Assembly: GCA_001598975.1 (NCBI GenBank)
Contig: BBXU01001661.1
Coordinates: 1-34,061 of the forward strand
Length of the DNA: 34,061 bases
From: Parachlorella kessleri
Lineage: Eukaryota; Chlorophyta; Trebouxiophyceae; Chlorellales; Chlorellaceae
Direction: 5' to 3'
Position numbers and translations under genes: made by a program. The notes below the pieces were generated by a model. That model saw only the letters and a list, made by a program, of their open reading frames with translations, had not been told where the DNA came from and searched no databases. Of the stretch, positions 21,001 through 33,000 are shown in pieces. Position 1 is the stretch's first letter. Every line of letters begins with the position of its first letter.

Positions 21001-21920
21001 ACGGCGGTGACCGCCCCGCCGACGCCCCAGAAACCAGCAGCGCCCGCAGCACAGAGGCCCATGTCTGCTGACGTTTCCTTGCTGCCAGCAGCCGTGCCGC
21101 CAGCAGCCAGGGGAGCCGTGCCACCGGCAGTGCAAGCCCCAGGGCCAGCAACAGAAAGTCTGTCGCCACAACCAGAAGCAGATGCTCAAGTGGTAGAGTA
21201 CCAGGTGGGTGGCTGATCCAGCCCACAGCATGGCCTAGATCCATCTGGCACTTCCTTGACCTGTGTATATGCTCGCCCAGGGTGGCTGGTTCATCAGCAG
21301 TGAAACTACACTGTTTCCGTTTGCCAAATCTTGCTGCGGTGCGATTGGCTTGACGCGGCCCCTGGGGCGTCTTCGCTGCCACACGTCCCCTAACGTGAAT
21401 ACCATTACCAGCACAGTGCCACCTTGCATGGTTCTTGCTAAGGTCCCAATGGCACCTGCAGGCCCTCTTAGAGTATCTTCTACCTGGCATCAACCTTGGC
21501 GAGCGAAAGCCCCAGGCGAAGCCAGGGACTGACAAGTCAGCGTTGGCGGCCATCACGGGCGAGCCTGTGCCAGGCAGCCAAGCAGCTAATACAGCCTTTG
21601 CCCCCGCCAAAGACCAGCAGCAGCAGCGGCAGCACTTACAGCCCCGGATGTCTCCGTCTGGCGGTTCGAGTACTTCTAGCCAGGTCGCCAAGCACCTGCC
21701 GCCTTCCTTGGCAAAGGTGTTGGCATGCCGCTTGTCAGGGCAGCTGCTAAGCGACCCGGTGATCGCGGCGGATGGCTACACTTACGAGCGCAGCGCTCTC
21801 ACAGCCTGGTTGCGGCAGGGCGGCTCGCTTTCTCCAGTCACAGGGCAGCCGCTGCCACACGGTACTGCGCGTCACAACTTTGCCGTGCGGGAACTGCTAT
21901 CGTCTTTGTGTGGTTGTTGA
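12099..21920 (+). CDS. U-box protein, copy 3 (18 exons, 1,329 aa, intact)
   Basis: Exons: 12099-12129, 12234-12486, 12796-12989, 13521-13733, 14088-14277, 14877-14943, 15216-15312, 15653-15792, 16121-16221, 16483-16678, 17026-17116, 17658-17794, 18076-18284, 18530-18866, 19344-19451, 19803-19889, 20125-21204, 21462-21920. Lengths sum to 3,990 nt with no frame break, and all introns are GT-AG. The start is the ATG inside the first homologous exon (METLYFRLLPG). The N-terminal 750 or so residues are helical and include an ARM-like unit (GRAEFVKEGGIESLVKATR). Exon 14 holds a CGCGRPGC motif. Exon 17 starts with an Ala/Glu coil and a basic run ([15 protein letters not shown], a possible nuclear localisation signal), then about 280 Pro/Ala/Ser-rich residues. 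The U-box occupies about residues 1258-1329 ([27 protein letters not shown]). Plant U-box/ARM ligases usually carry the U-box before the ARM repeats; here it is the C-terminus. Ligase activity and substrates are not shown by the sequence. Confidence 0.85.
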
Positions 21921-22610
21921 GAGGTCCTAGAAACGAACCTGCCCATATCTCGTTGCAAAGAGGTTTTGCCTTTACTGCTCTCAGGGCTGTTGTGGCAACC
22001 CCCTTGCCTAGGAGAATATGTGCCCTTGAAAGAGTAGGCCTCCCTTGCAGCTAGGGAAGGTAACTGGGGTTTGAATCTGTGCCGGGGGGATATAGCGTGA
22101 TCTGATTGGTCAGTTACACTGAAACCGGGCAGGTTGCATCCAGGCGCAATACGCCCTGCTCAGGTACTGACCCAATAGACATCTAGCTTGCAAAGCATGC
22201 AGATTGCGCTGCAGAGCTCGGTCGCTGTAAAGGGAGGTGTGGTCTCCTCTTGTCCGTTTGATGGCTTCTCTGCCGATAGATACCAGACCACATCTGTCAT
22301 GCTCTGTAAGTACCACCAACGCAGGTGGTGATATAAAATCAATCTCTTTTTATCTACCAAGGCGCATCGTACTGCTTCCCCCACAGCTGCCATGGCTATC
22401 TCGAACTAATGCACCATCCTCAATACCTAGCACCTGTGGCGCTCCTGCATCCCTGCTCTACTGCTTCAAAGCCGCATTAGGCTGCTGCTGATAATCTCCC
22501 CATGTACCCTGCTATCCCAAGACTCCTGCAGGCCTTGGCATAACCTTGCCAAGGTTGTGCCCAGACTTCAGCCTAGAACACTGCTCCAGCTGCCCAAGCC
22601 TGCGCGTTGT
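21921..22610. other. Convergent intergenic region between U-box copy 3 and the KDO gene
   Basis: About 690 bases lie between two stop codons facing each other. I see no exon, RNA gene or large repeat. The 57-bp element that follows copies 1 and 2 is absent, as expected at the end of the array. Candidate poly(A) signals are TGTAA at 22,226-22,230 for the + strand gene and TTACA (TGTAA on the - strand) at 22,114-22,118 for the KDO gene, which would make the two 3' UTRs overlap by roughly 100 bases. Confidence 0.5.
22226..22230 (+). terminator. TGTAA poly(A)-type signal candidate of U-box copy 3
   Basis: This is a TGTAA on the + strand 306 bases past the copy 3 stop. The motif is the usual green-algal signal, but five bases are weak evidence alone. 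Confidence 0.3.
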
Positions 22611-25407
22611 CTACTGAAGGCCTGGAGCTCTCATGATTGCTTCCAGGGAGGCAACGTCCTCCGGCAGGTCAACCCCATGCGCAGAGTGCTCCACCACTAC
22701 CACCTGCAACAGTGTGTGCACAGAAGCAGCTGTAGGCTGCGCCGTCACTGTCCACCTGCACGACTTGATTGGCATCGTCTCTGTGCGGCTCCTTGACACA
22801 CTAGACAGGCCCCCAAAGGTCACAGTCAGGTGCGTCTCTATCAGGAAACGAGCCATCAACTCATACACCAAGCATGCCGGCCAGGATTCAATACAGCTAC
22901 ACTGTATCTCCTCTCTGTTCACAAGTAACTGCCAGCCTTAATAATAAGCATGCCCAAGGACTGATCGCCAGCCGATGCTCTCCAGTCGATTCATGATTCT
23001 CCCACCTTCATGCGGTACCCATTCTCCAGTACCTTTAGCTGTTCCAAGTCCTCCATGAGCTGCAGAGCACGCAGCACATCGTTAGGACCCGGGTGTCATT
23101 ATTCTGGAACTCGCTGTGGGGTTCAACCCACCTCTGGCAGTGAGCTGTATGCTGCTGGTCTCCCCGCTTCCCGCAAGCCGAAGCCTACTCATACCTTCAA
23201 AATTGCAACTGGCACAACGCCAGCAGCACCGTTGTCTACACAGCTGTACCCTTCATCTCACCACCTGTTACCACTTCGGCCCAACGGGAGCCAGCTGCTG
23301 TAGCTCCCCGCTACTATTTGCTTGCAGGCTTGTGCTATGTCACTGCTGCTATCGCGTACAGCTGCACCATATAAAGTCATCATCCAATATTCCGCGCTTC
23401 ACTAGCACCCCCACTCCATCGGTATTTGCATGGTTAGTAGCAGCATCACCCTAAGTGCGCTTGCCGCTGGCCCACCATGAGTGGCGTGGGTGGCATTTTG
23501 CAGTATCTCGTCAGGAAGGCGCGGTCATAGCACTGCAGGCCTAGGTGTAGTAGGTAGGGCAGGTCCTCGAAAGGCATCGGGTACCTCCTGAAGAGCAACA
23601 ATGGCCATCAGGTGAAAGACTCAGGTGAATTTTCTGTGTCCAGCCCTGTCAGTACAGTTTGCATCTCACTCTCTGTTCACACTACCTGCCACACTTACTA
23701 ATAATGGGACAGCTGCTCAGGGACCCAAACAGAGAGTGTGCTCACATGCTCACAATGCTCACACATGGAGCCTCATCCACTGGGCAACAAGTAACCACTT
23801 TTGATAGGGGGACGAGCTGCCTCATTGTGCTAACATGGTCATCATGTCGGTCCAGGATGCCTGAATGCAGGAACACCAAGGTCATGCGTGGCATGCGGCC
23901 AGGTCAATGGGGCTGTCCGGCAGCCTTGCGCTGTACATACTAGCAAGGCAGCAGCCAACATCTCACACCCACCATACCTGACCAAGCCGTCCTTGTTGTG
24001 AGGGATGACGCCCCGCGAGAAGTAGATGGCGTAGCCCTGCTGGTCAGCCACACACTTGACGCGCTGCCGGAGCGGCACCTCGTCATCTGGTAGCGGCGTG
24101 CAGGCAGTGCTGCATGAGGGCTGAGGGTCAGGGCGGTCAGCTGTGAGACACACGCTAATGCCTGCCCACCACATGGCTGTTAGAGTGGGCAGGCAGCGAC
24201 AGAGAGTGTAGTCCATCTGTACGCAGCCCCCTCCACTGCAGGTCACCCACTAGGAGCTTCCGGCAGGTTCCCACCCACCCCGCAGTCTTATACCACCACC
24301 AGCCCTGCCCCCCAGATGGAGTGGAAGTGCACCCTGACGGCTCCACTGACCTGTAGACTGCATCTGGGCTATCCTGCAGTGCGGTGACCACCGCATCAAT
24401 GGTAGCAGGGTCTATCAACGGCTCATCGCCCTGGATATTGATGACGATGTCAAAGTGCTGCTCCAGCTTGCTCACAGCCTCCTCACAGCGCTCGGTGCCT
24501 GTACAGCTATCAGCGCAGCACCTCTTATACCAAAAAAAACTTGACCGGTGTAACTGTGTAGGTGCCTACAAGTGATGCCACAACAACCTGTCTCTGTGAC
24601 TGATATTATGGTCCCGGTCTCTGTAGTTGACACTGGGCTAGGAGGGCAGGGTTTGACAGGGCCACTGCAACCATAACAGAAGAGGAGTTGCCAGTGCCAA
24701 CACTCGTTGCTCACAGTCACCAGATGCTGTAAGTTGGGGTTGAGACCCACCGTTGGCACAGTCTGGGTCCGTCATGACCACTGTTGCCCCAGCCTTGCGG
24801 CAAGCGTCTGCTATGCGCTCATCGTCCGTGGCCACTATCACCAAGTCCAGCGTCTTGGCTTTGCATGCCTGGAGCAAAGTGCAAAAAGATGTGGCTCAGG
24901 CCTTGTGTACAGCTACAGTGTGGTCTACCAAGCAAGAAGCACCCCACCGTGTCCAGCGGCTTCCCTTTCTACGCCTGGTATGTTGACTTTGAAGTGCTGC
25001 ACCACTGTGACAGTATACACCTTCGTGCATGGTGGCTGAGGTGAGCCATCCCGGAAGTGTGCTGCAAGCCCACCTGTTCGTAGGTGCGCAGTATCATAGG
25101 TTTGCCCAAGATGGGCACCAAGGGCTTGCCAGGAAACCGAGATGACTGATACCTAGCTGGTAGGACTCCAACCTGCGCGACAGGCCCTGGAAGTCAGTTC
25201 GGCCCTCCAATGGAATCCAAGAGGCATCCTGTGATAGGAAGCGTCTCTGTAGCTCCTCCCAAGACGCACCACCCGCTTCCTGCGCCTTAATCGCCTCCAC
25301 AGCGACTGTCCTGTTGTAATTGCGACCGTCAATACGGCTCCAAGGGCCAGGAGGAGCAAGTCATGGCTTGTTGAGCGCCTTGTGTTCTGATCGGCACCTG
25401 CAGGCAT
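22611..25407 (-). CDS. kdsB: CMP-KDO synthetase (3-deoxy-manno-octulosonate cytidylyltransferase)
   Basis: It activates KDO with CTP to CMP-KDO, the donor for KDO transfer onto cell-wall polysaccharides. Eight exons on the - strand: 25407-25270, 25172-25074, 24868-24751, 24498-24351, 24109-23978, 23587-23476, 23059-23006, 22703-22611. They sum to 894 nt (297 aa plus stop) with every junction in phase and GT-AG. Residues about 16-35 form a hydrophobic segment ([17 protein letters not shown]) followed by an Arg-rich stretch, as in the N-terminal membrane anchor of plant CKS proteins. Family signatures appear in order: [14 protein letters not shown] (nucleotide binding), [67 protein letters not shown] and HGVDLPEDV. 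Length is typical of the plant form. The start is the first ATG after an in-frame stop. A TATATAA lies directly before that ATG, too close to act as its TATA box, so a longer 5' leader is expected. Location in Golgi or mitochondrial membrane is not decidable here. Confidence 0.95.
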
Positions 25408-27031
25408 GTTATATACAGCCAACCTGGACTGCAAGCCGTGCAGTTTGAGGTTTCAGGCATGCATGACAATTGTCTCTTGGCTGGGCTATTCAAGTTTTGC
25501 AGCTGCGGTGCGTAATATGACTAACAGGCGCAAAGAGGGATTCTTCCCAGCAGGCAGCTTGCTGGACGTGCCTAAGGCACAATAAGATGGAGGCCTACAT
25601 CTCCTTGCTGCACATGAAGGAGGCTTCAAAGTGTGGTTAACAGTGGTCGTGCTACTCAGTCGAAGGTCCCTAGGGCCATCTATGGGGGTGGAACATGGGC
25701 ACCAAGATGGAGTCACTTCTTCCTGATGACAGGAGAGCCTTAATATAGTTCAAAGGCACTACAATATTAGGTGGCAGGTATGGAGCCTGCAGACATAGAA
25801 ACATTGCAGGGCACTGCATAGAAAACACTGCATAGAAAATGTATCAAGAGAACCAGCATGTGTCAAGCTGCAGCTACTAGTGTGCACCCTGACCAAAGAG
25901 CTGACCTAGATCTATGAAACTGCCTACCACAGGCACGTGAACAGCTGGCTGGACAGTCTGAGGCCTAGTGACTAGCAGTAAGCTGCCTGGATAAACAACA
26001 AAATATGCAGTTGTACAAGTTTTTATGAAGTGGTTGTAGTTGGGTTTCCCTATCATGCCACTGACGCGGCAGCTACATGGCACTAGAACCAACCTGAGTT
26101 TCCTGAACTGTCCCCTGGAAATGTAGTAAGGGATCCCTAACTACCTCAGGGACCTTGCGCTGGGCAATCAAACTATCCAATAATGTAGAACAGAGAAGTG
26201 GGCAACACAAATTGCGAGTCTTGGGCCTGAATGCGCCAGCAAGTACTCACCGCTGACAGTTTCACCTCGGCAGCGACTAAGCTTTCGCAGTGCATGCCTA
26301 CACACACGCTTACAGGCTCTCATGGGTCAGCCAGTGGGGGTTGGGGAAGGCGCCGGGGCCCCTCAGTGACACAGGCTGTACCACATTGGTCACCTCCACC
26401 TGCAAAGGCAAGGGACATTTTGTTATTTATTTAACATTTAAGATGGAAATGTACGTGACAGCAAGGGGTCAGACAGCAGTGTGGCGGGTGCCAGCTGCGT
26501 CAAAAAGCAGGCAAAATCTGACATTTATGGAATCTCTCTACAATTAGGTAAACAAGCTGCTAATCTAGCAGAGGCGACAAGGCATAAACCAGGCTTGGGG
26601 GGCCTGTGCGATGTGGGGGAAGGGAAGGTAAGAGCAGCGGAGGGCATGAGCGGGCAGGGAGGGGCACAGACTTACCCTTACTGCCCTATTTATCACCCCG
26701 CAAGCCAGCCCGACGAGGGTTTCAACTTTCGCACAGGCCAAACAGGCCATCAGATAAACTGCCGCAAGCCCTGACCGGCCCAACACCTTTGACAGCAGGC
26801 CAGCAGGAAGGTGTTATTGGAAAGCACATGCCACTTGTCGGGGAACACCCACCCCCACACCCACCTTGAGCTCTGCTAGCTGAGTCAGAATGAAGTGACA
26901 CAGGGCACCGCGGGCAGGGAAACAGCGAGCATTCAGCACTGCACGGGCAGGGAACCGTTGTATCGGTGTGTGTAAACTCATCTGCAACCTTCACTGTCGC
27001 GGCAATGTCTACCTCCCTAAACAACTGCGAA
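25408..27031. other. Intergenic region between channel gene and KDO gene
   Basis: About 1.6 kb lie between the proposed stop of the channel gene and the start of the KDO gene, both on the - strand. It should hold the channel 3' UTR and the KDO promoter. I found no convincing exon, RNA gene or repeat. The short open frames lack family motifs and coherent splice neighbours. A TTACA at 26,310-26,314 is a - strand TGTAA that could end the channel transcript. Base composition is more AT-rich than the genes. Confidence 0.5.
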
Positions 27032-30000
27032 CTAATAGACCCTGACCGCAAGAGGTGCGAGTCGCAGAAGGCATGCCAGAAGAGGATCAGCGACTGCCCA
27101 CTCCTGGCGCATATGTCGTGCACATGTGTACGGGTCAGACGGCCCTGCAAGCAAAATGCTCTGCATGTCCACACAAGTGTGCAAGCAGCCAAGCACCGAT
27201 TGACGAAGCTGCAGCTGCCTTGCCACTCACTGCCATAGTTGTACTCCACTTTCACGCTCAGCGTCAGCCTGTTGGGGCGGAGGGGGTCATCAGCAGGAGC
27301 ATACCATGTGTTGACCTGCACACCCGGACGAATAGGCACATTTGCCATGGTACACTACCCATCGCAGGCTTTAGCAACCAGACAGATTACCGCCTATATG
27401 CAGGCCGGCAGATCAATATGATTGTTAATCTGGGGATGGTTCCTGACCAGCCAACATCTGCTCTCATTCCCTTGTCTTCAATCCCATAGGGTCCACTTTG
27501 CCACCCTGCTGTCTCTTGCACACACTCGTTACTCAGCCCCCAAGGCTCAGCTGACCTTGCCGGTGAAGTCTAGGGAGTGCTCCAAGCAGTACTTGGTGAC
27601 TGCCACCTTGACGTCGTCCACCACGCTGCAGAAGGGTGGACAAAGCATCACGTTGCAACCAAGCGTCGGGTCTGGCACGGGAGGCCCATGGGAGGCCTGC
27701 CCTCACGCTGGGCATGAACCTGACACTTCCCTTGTGCTGGGAAGCTGGGCTGCACGCTTGGCCTATACACTTGTTTACAAACCCCCAAGAATGGCCAGGG
27801 CCAAAGGCTGCCCCACACCCGCTCCAACCAGGCCTGATGTGGGTCAACACCTTCTTGCGTTGGTGTAGACGGCTGCCGGGTGCATTGTGAGGGCTTGTCC
27901 ATGGCATGCATTAGGTAAGGTTAAATCTATTAGGTAAGCCTTACCTGAGGGGTGCGGTGCCATCCAGGTAGAAGGTTGTAATCTCTGCCAGCGGGGGGGA
28001 CATGGTGAGGTTGTGGAGGGGGATGTTGATGAGCTGGGAGTTGGGGTACCAGATCTTGGCGGAGTCCGCGGTACGCAGCAGGACGGTACAAGGCAGGGTG
28101 ATCTCCTCCACCTGCGGTACAAGGAAATGCACGGTGGACGGTCCTAAGTTGAGAGAGTGGGGGGCCTGCAAGTCGTGGGTGGACCGGCTGTGTACAGCGG
28201 GAGGGGTGGGGTTAGGCCAAGCTCTTCCACCTGCAACCTGCAGGGGAACTTGAGGCGCAGTGGGTTTGGTATATGGTCAAACCAGCTTGGCAGGCAGCAA
28301 TATGCAGCTGGACGCTACAGAGCTTCAGGGTAATCTCTTCAACAACAAAATCCAGCAGGGCGCCGCGGGTAGGTGACTGTGCCGACATGCGAAGAGAGAA
28401 GGAAGCGCTAGCGCTTGCACAGTTTGAAACCATGCTGCACGGGCCGTCCGCCAGGGCCAACCTGTGGCCGGAGCTTGGCACACCAGGGCACAGCGGGGGA
28501 CGGGCGAGGGTTCTGGGATGAGCCCCCGCATGACCTAAAGCTTAGTCTCGGCAGGATCAGCACAGTCCTTAATAGCATAGCAATTCGTCAAAGCACAACC
28601 ACCTGACCATGCTGCCGTAGGTCTTCCAATGAAGGCATACGACAAGACCCCACTTGCCTTGTGCCACGAGTTGTTGAATACAATGATGTCTCCCACATCG
28701 TAGGGGTGGGTCACAAACAGGAACACGCTATTGTCTACAGCCTGCAGGAAGGAGGCATGAATGCCATGCTGGAAGCAGCAAGGAGGCATGGAAGTAGAAT
28801 TACGAGCTAATTGGACACGGCAATGCAGGCCGGGCCACAGGCTGCCCCTCCTCATCTTGGCCACCATGCAAGACAGCAGCCAGCCTAGCAGCGCGGCGTC
28901 ACCTGCTTGACGCTGCTGCCCAGCGCAAAGGACACCGCACCCAGCACGGGTACCACAGCCACAAACACCTGCGCCAGGAGGCAGCGACGCAGCATGGTCA
29001 AGTGGTGATACGCTGTGATAGACAAAACTCCTAGGAGGCAACAAGAACGTGAGACAGTACCAGACGGCTCGATCCAGGCCAGCCCGGAAAGCGCCAGGCA
29101 GGAGTGATGCTCAGGCAGCAGTGTGTGCATTGAAGCAGTGTAGGTTGCAGGGGACGCAGTGAGAAGTTTGGTGTTTTGGTCGGCCATACATTCCAGGCGT
29201 CGAGCCCCAAGATGATGAGGTAGACGAAAAAGAAGACGATGTGGAGCCCAATGCCTGCAGCAGGACAAAGCTGGTAATTTTTCTCCAACTGTCGCCACTG
29301 CAGCACTGAGAGGGCCACCAGCCATGAGGGTGCCTCGAAGCACTTGCAGTTCCGAATCTTGAACCTCATGCCGGAACTTTGGAAAAAATGCCGTGCTGGA
29401 TTGAATGTAGAACACCAGGAAGGACACCGCACAGCACGCACGGCTGCAAGACATGCCAGCCATGCTTGTGTCCACAAGCGGTTCATCATGCAGCTCCAGC
29501 CAGTATTCTGCTCAAAGAAACCCACCAATCATGAAGCCCAGCTTGTTCACTATATTTTTGGTGTCACGGAGGCTGGCAGCGAGGTACTCCCGCTCCCTGC
29601 AAGGTTGGCAGTGTTAAACATCATCAAACCTGCCAATACAAGGCAAGCAGCTAGCTCCTTCCACAACAGCTCCTGCCGTGGCTAATGAAGAGTCCATAAA
29701 AAAAGTCAAAACATTAAGGAGGGCCGAGCCGGAGTGGACACGCCCCCCCTCCCCTCACATGCAGCGTGCACAGCTGGACTCAAATCGGCCCATGTGTCAG
29801 GTCTGCCCACAAGAGCGGTGCAGGCATAACAGTAGTGCAAACAAAAGTTGCCCAGCATGGCTCACTGGAAGATGTCCATCACTGCCTGGGCACACTTGGC
29901 CAGCGTCACCCTGCCGTTCCCATCCGAGTCGAGCATCTGCAGCATTAGAGGCTGTAATTTAAAGCAGCAGGGCCTCATGGCCACGTTTGTCGAACGGGGG

Positions 30001-33000
30001 TTGTCGCTACAGCCCCACCCACGGCAACCCAAGCAGTACGGAGACCGGAGATGGCGGCCTAGACTAGCCTAGACTAACAGTAGGGGCCGCCCCACAAACT
30101 CTGCCGTGAGTCGCCACTGGTGGGGCTAACAGAGAGGGAGTCTGTACTATGCCCTAAAACCGCAAAGTCCATCTGCCACTTAGTCACGATTTGCACCATG
30201 GAAGGCAGAAGAGAACTGCAGTCCCCAAAACTGCATGCGCTGCATAGCCCCCGACCCTCTCCCTCACAAATGATTGATATGTGGCAGGAACCGACAGAGG
30301 TGAGTGCTTGCAATCTAGAGATCCCTGCAATACCAAGCCTCGGTGTTTGTGCATGGCCGGCCTACTCAGATGCAGACAGGATCTCACCAAAAACGCCTCC
30401 TGCGCTTCTTTCTCAGTTGGCAGGAACGCCTCCAAGTCTTCTATGGTGATGAATGGCCTGCACCCAAGCATCACAATCTGTTCAAAACAAGGTTTGTTGC
30501 CCCCTCGGCTTGCAGCCTAACTGTTCCTTGTTGCAAGTGAAGCTTGGCAGTACAAGGGGAACATGATGGATGGCGAGGCTTCCGCTCGGAAAAGAACTGA
30601 AACCAGCACGCCCGGTTACAAGGGGGGCAACCTACCAGCCAACCCCTAGACATGCCTTCCAGCCTTGTACCCACCTGTCGAAATCGGTCTTTACATTGTG
30701 GAAGATGAAGAAGGCCAGCCGCTTGGCCTCGTTTTCATTAGTCACCCTCTTGTGCCCCGAGATCTGCCCCAGCTCATCGTAGAATGTCAACTGCACTGGT
30801 GGGGGTGCGGAGGGCCCGACAGTTGGCCTTGAGTGGCAGGGCTGACACACCAAAGATCCACGGAAGTATCGGGTCCATGTGCAAGTTGTCAGCTGGGCAT
30901 GGAAGTTGAACTCATATTAAGGCGACCCCTTGGACGACTACCCCCACCCCCCACCCCAACCCAACCCCCTAGCCGCGTGGCGCCCGGGGGTTACTTGCCT
31001 TCTGCTTCCCGCCACCCAACTGTCTAGCAGCAGCAGGCGCTCCGTCCTTACCGGAGCGGCAGTCCCGCTTTTGGGCCCACCAAGTCACTGCCGCCGCCGC
31101 ATGTGCAGTCTGCGCTTCCGTGGTGCTAATATTGTTGCCCGAACCAGCACTATGAATACTTGCCCATCTGTGTGCCTACCGGCCGCCGCACCTGCAGCTT
31201 GCGCTTGCGTATGTGCTTCTCCACCCGTGCCATCTTTGCCGCGATCGCCATGGGCCCCCTGTGCGCCAGGTTAATGGTGCTGGCCGACTCCAGGGTGGCC
31301 TTGGGCTGCAGCAGGGGACAGGCTGGCACGGCGGGCACAGGGTGGGCAGCATGGCACAGCAGGCACAGCATGACATGATGGCTGGCCTGGGAGCGGCTCC
31401 TCTGCTGCTGGGGTGCCCAGAATTGCGGCATGTGCCCAGGCCAGCAGGGCCCAGCAGGCCCAGCATGGGGCTTGGGGGCCGGCACACCATGGAACCAGGC
31501 AACCCCAGGCCAAAGCATTTGCGGGATTCTGGTTCCAGGCTGCCGTGCAGCCGTCTAACACCCGCTTACATATTTGAAGTGAACTGCCCGTACCTTGCAG
31601 AGGCGTAGAGCTGGAAGCGGAAAGGCGAGGTGTGGGGATGTAGCTTATGGGCCGAGGCGTCATTACCCACACGCCGGCGGGATGCTTTCTCTAAATTTCA
31701 GTTTCTCTAGCAGAGCCTCTGCCATGGCATGCCGAGGTCAGCACCCACCTTCTCCTTAGTCATGGCTACCGACCGCTGCAGGGCTCGCGCCTTGCCGCCT
31801 GCGCTGGTGCTGCTCGCGGCCCTGCCGGCCGGCCCGTCAGACGCCCCGCTTTGCACGCTTTGCCTGGCCACAGCAGCCGGCTGGCGGCTAGGGCTGCCCG
31901 GGGCCGCCCCGCCACAGTCTGGGCTGCCCTGCTTGAAGAGGGAGCCCAGCGCCCGGCTGCCCTGCTTGAGCAGGCCTCCTAGCTGGGCAGCCGACCCTGC
32001 ATCCTTGGCGGCCGTTGCCACCTGCAAAGCAAAGACAATCAACCAGCGGTGGGTGGGGACAGGAATGGCCAGGCTGTTCCTGAGTGTCGCCATCTCTTGC
32101 GCCTTCTAGCACGCTGTTGCACGGTTGGGAGTTGGTGGGCGGGCAGGATGGGGAAGCCCAAAGCCCTGAAAGGCAGTATGCTGCGACAGCAGGCAGGCAG
32201 GCAGGGGCAGGGTGCCCCAGCACGGCCAACCGTTGCCATCAAGTGCCAGCCCTCAAAGCATGACAGACCGCAGCACCTTGTTCGAATGTCCCAAATGGCG
32301 CCACGCTCGTCTCACCACATCGGGAGACCCTGCCTGCTGCCGCCCCGGCTTCCCCGCCGCCTCACTCCCTCCCCGCAGCCCCGACGGCGACCCTGGCTGG
32401 CTGCTGCGCTGGACTTGTACCGCCGCGTATGGCACCCCCGCTGCGGCTCCCCCAGCAGGGGCGGCCGCGGCTTCGAGAGGGAGGAGGAGCCTGCCCGGCA
32501 AGCCTCGGGTGGGGCTGCGGGGGCCGCTGGGCGGGCGGGCGCAGGGTGTGCTGGGGGATGAGCCGCGAGGGGGGGACTCGATGTTCAGGACCACTGCAGC
32601 ACAGCACAGCACAGCGCGGTACATTGCGCATGATCAGACCGTGGTTACCACAGCCCTGATGCGGTTGTTTATGAGGCTTCGAGGGACCGGCTGCACAGCA
32701 AAAAGGCGTGCAGTGTGCACAACCGGGATAGCACAGCGTGGTGCGGCATGCTCAGCACAATGACGACATATAGGAAGCTCGGGGCAAAGGGAATGTGCTG
32801 GCTGCAGACCATCCGCAGAGGCCCTTGACCCAAAAGGGGAAGAGCTAGGGGGTGTCCCCCGCTACCCCTACTGTAGTTGGTTCTTGCGGGCGCATGCCTG
32901 GCAGCAGAGAGGCCAAGAAGCAAGATGCTCACACAAGAAACGAAACAACATGCGCTCACTCACTCTCTGGCGCCCCCTCTTCATGCTCCTCTGCGATCGG

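Noticed and set aside
25409..25415. TATATAA on the - strand as the TATA box of the KDO gene
   Set aside because: It ends one base before the chosen ATG, which leaves no room for a transcription start and leader. No other usable ATG is seen in the first exon.
27034..27348. Alternative long - strand frame through the last channel exons (RLTRTHVHDICARS type)
   Set aside because: It is open but out of phase with the preceding MscS exon when spliced at the good donor 27,230. The in-phase reading ends at 27,032, though the C-terminus stays uncertain.
31594..31610. 17-nt candidate microexon (LYASA) in the channel gene
   Set aside because: It has good splice signals but leaves phase 2, which breaks the clearly coding next exon. 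A direct join from 31,749 to 31,305 is in frame.
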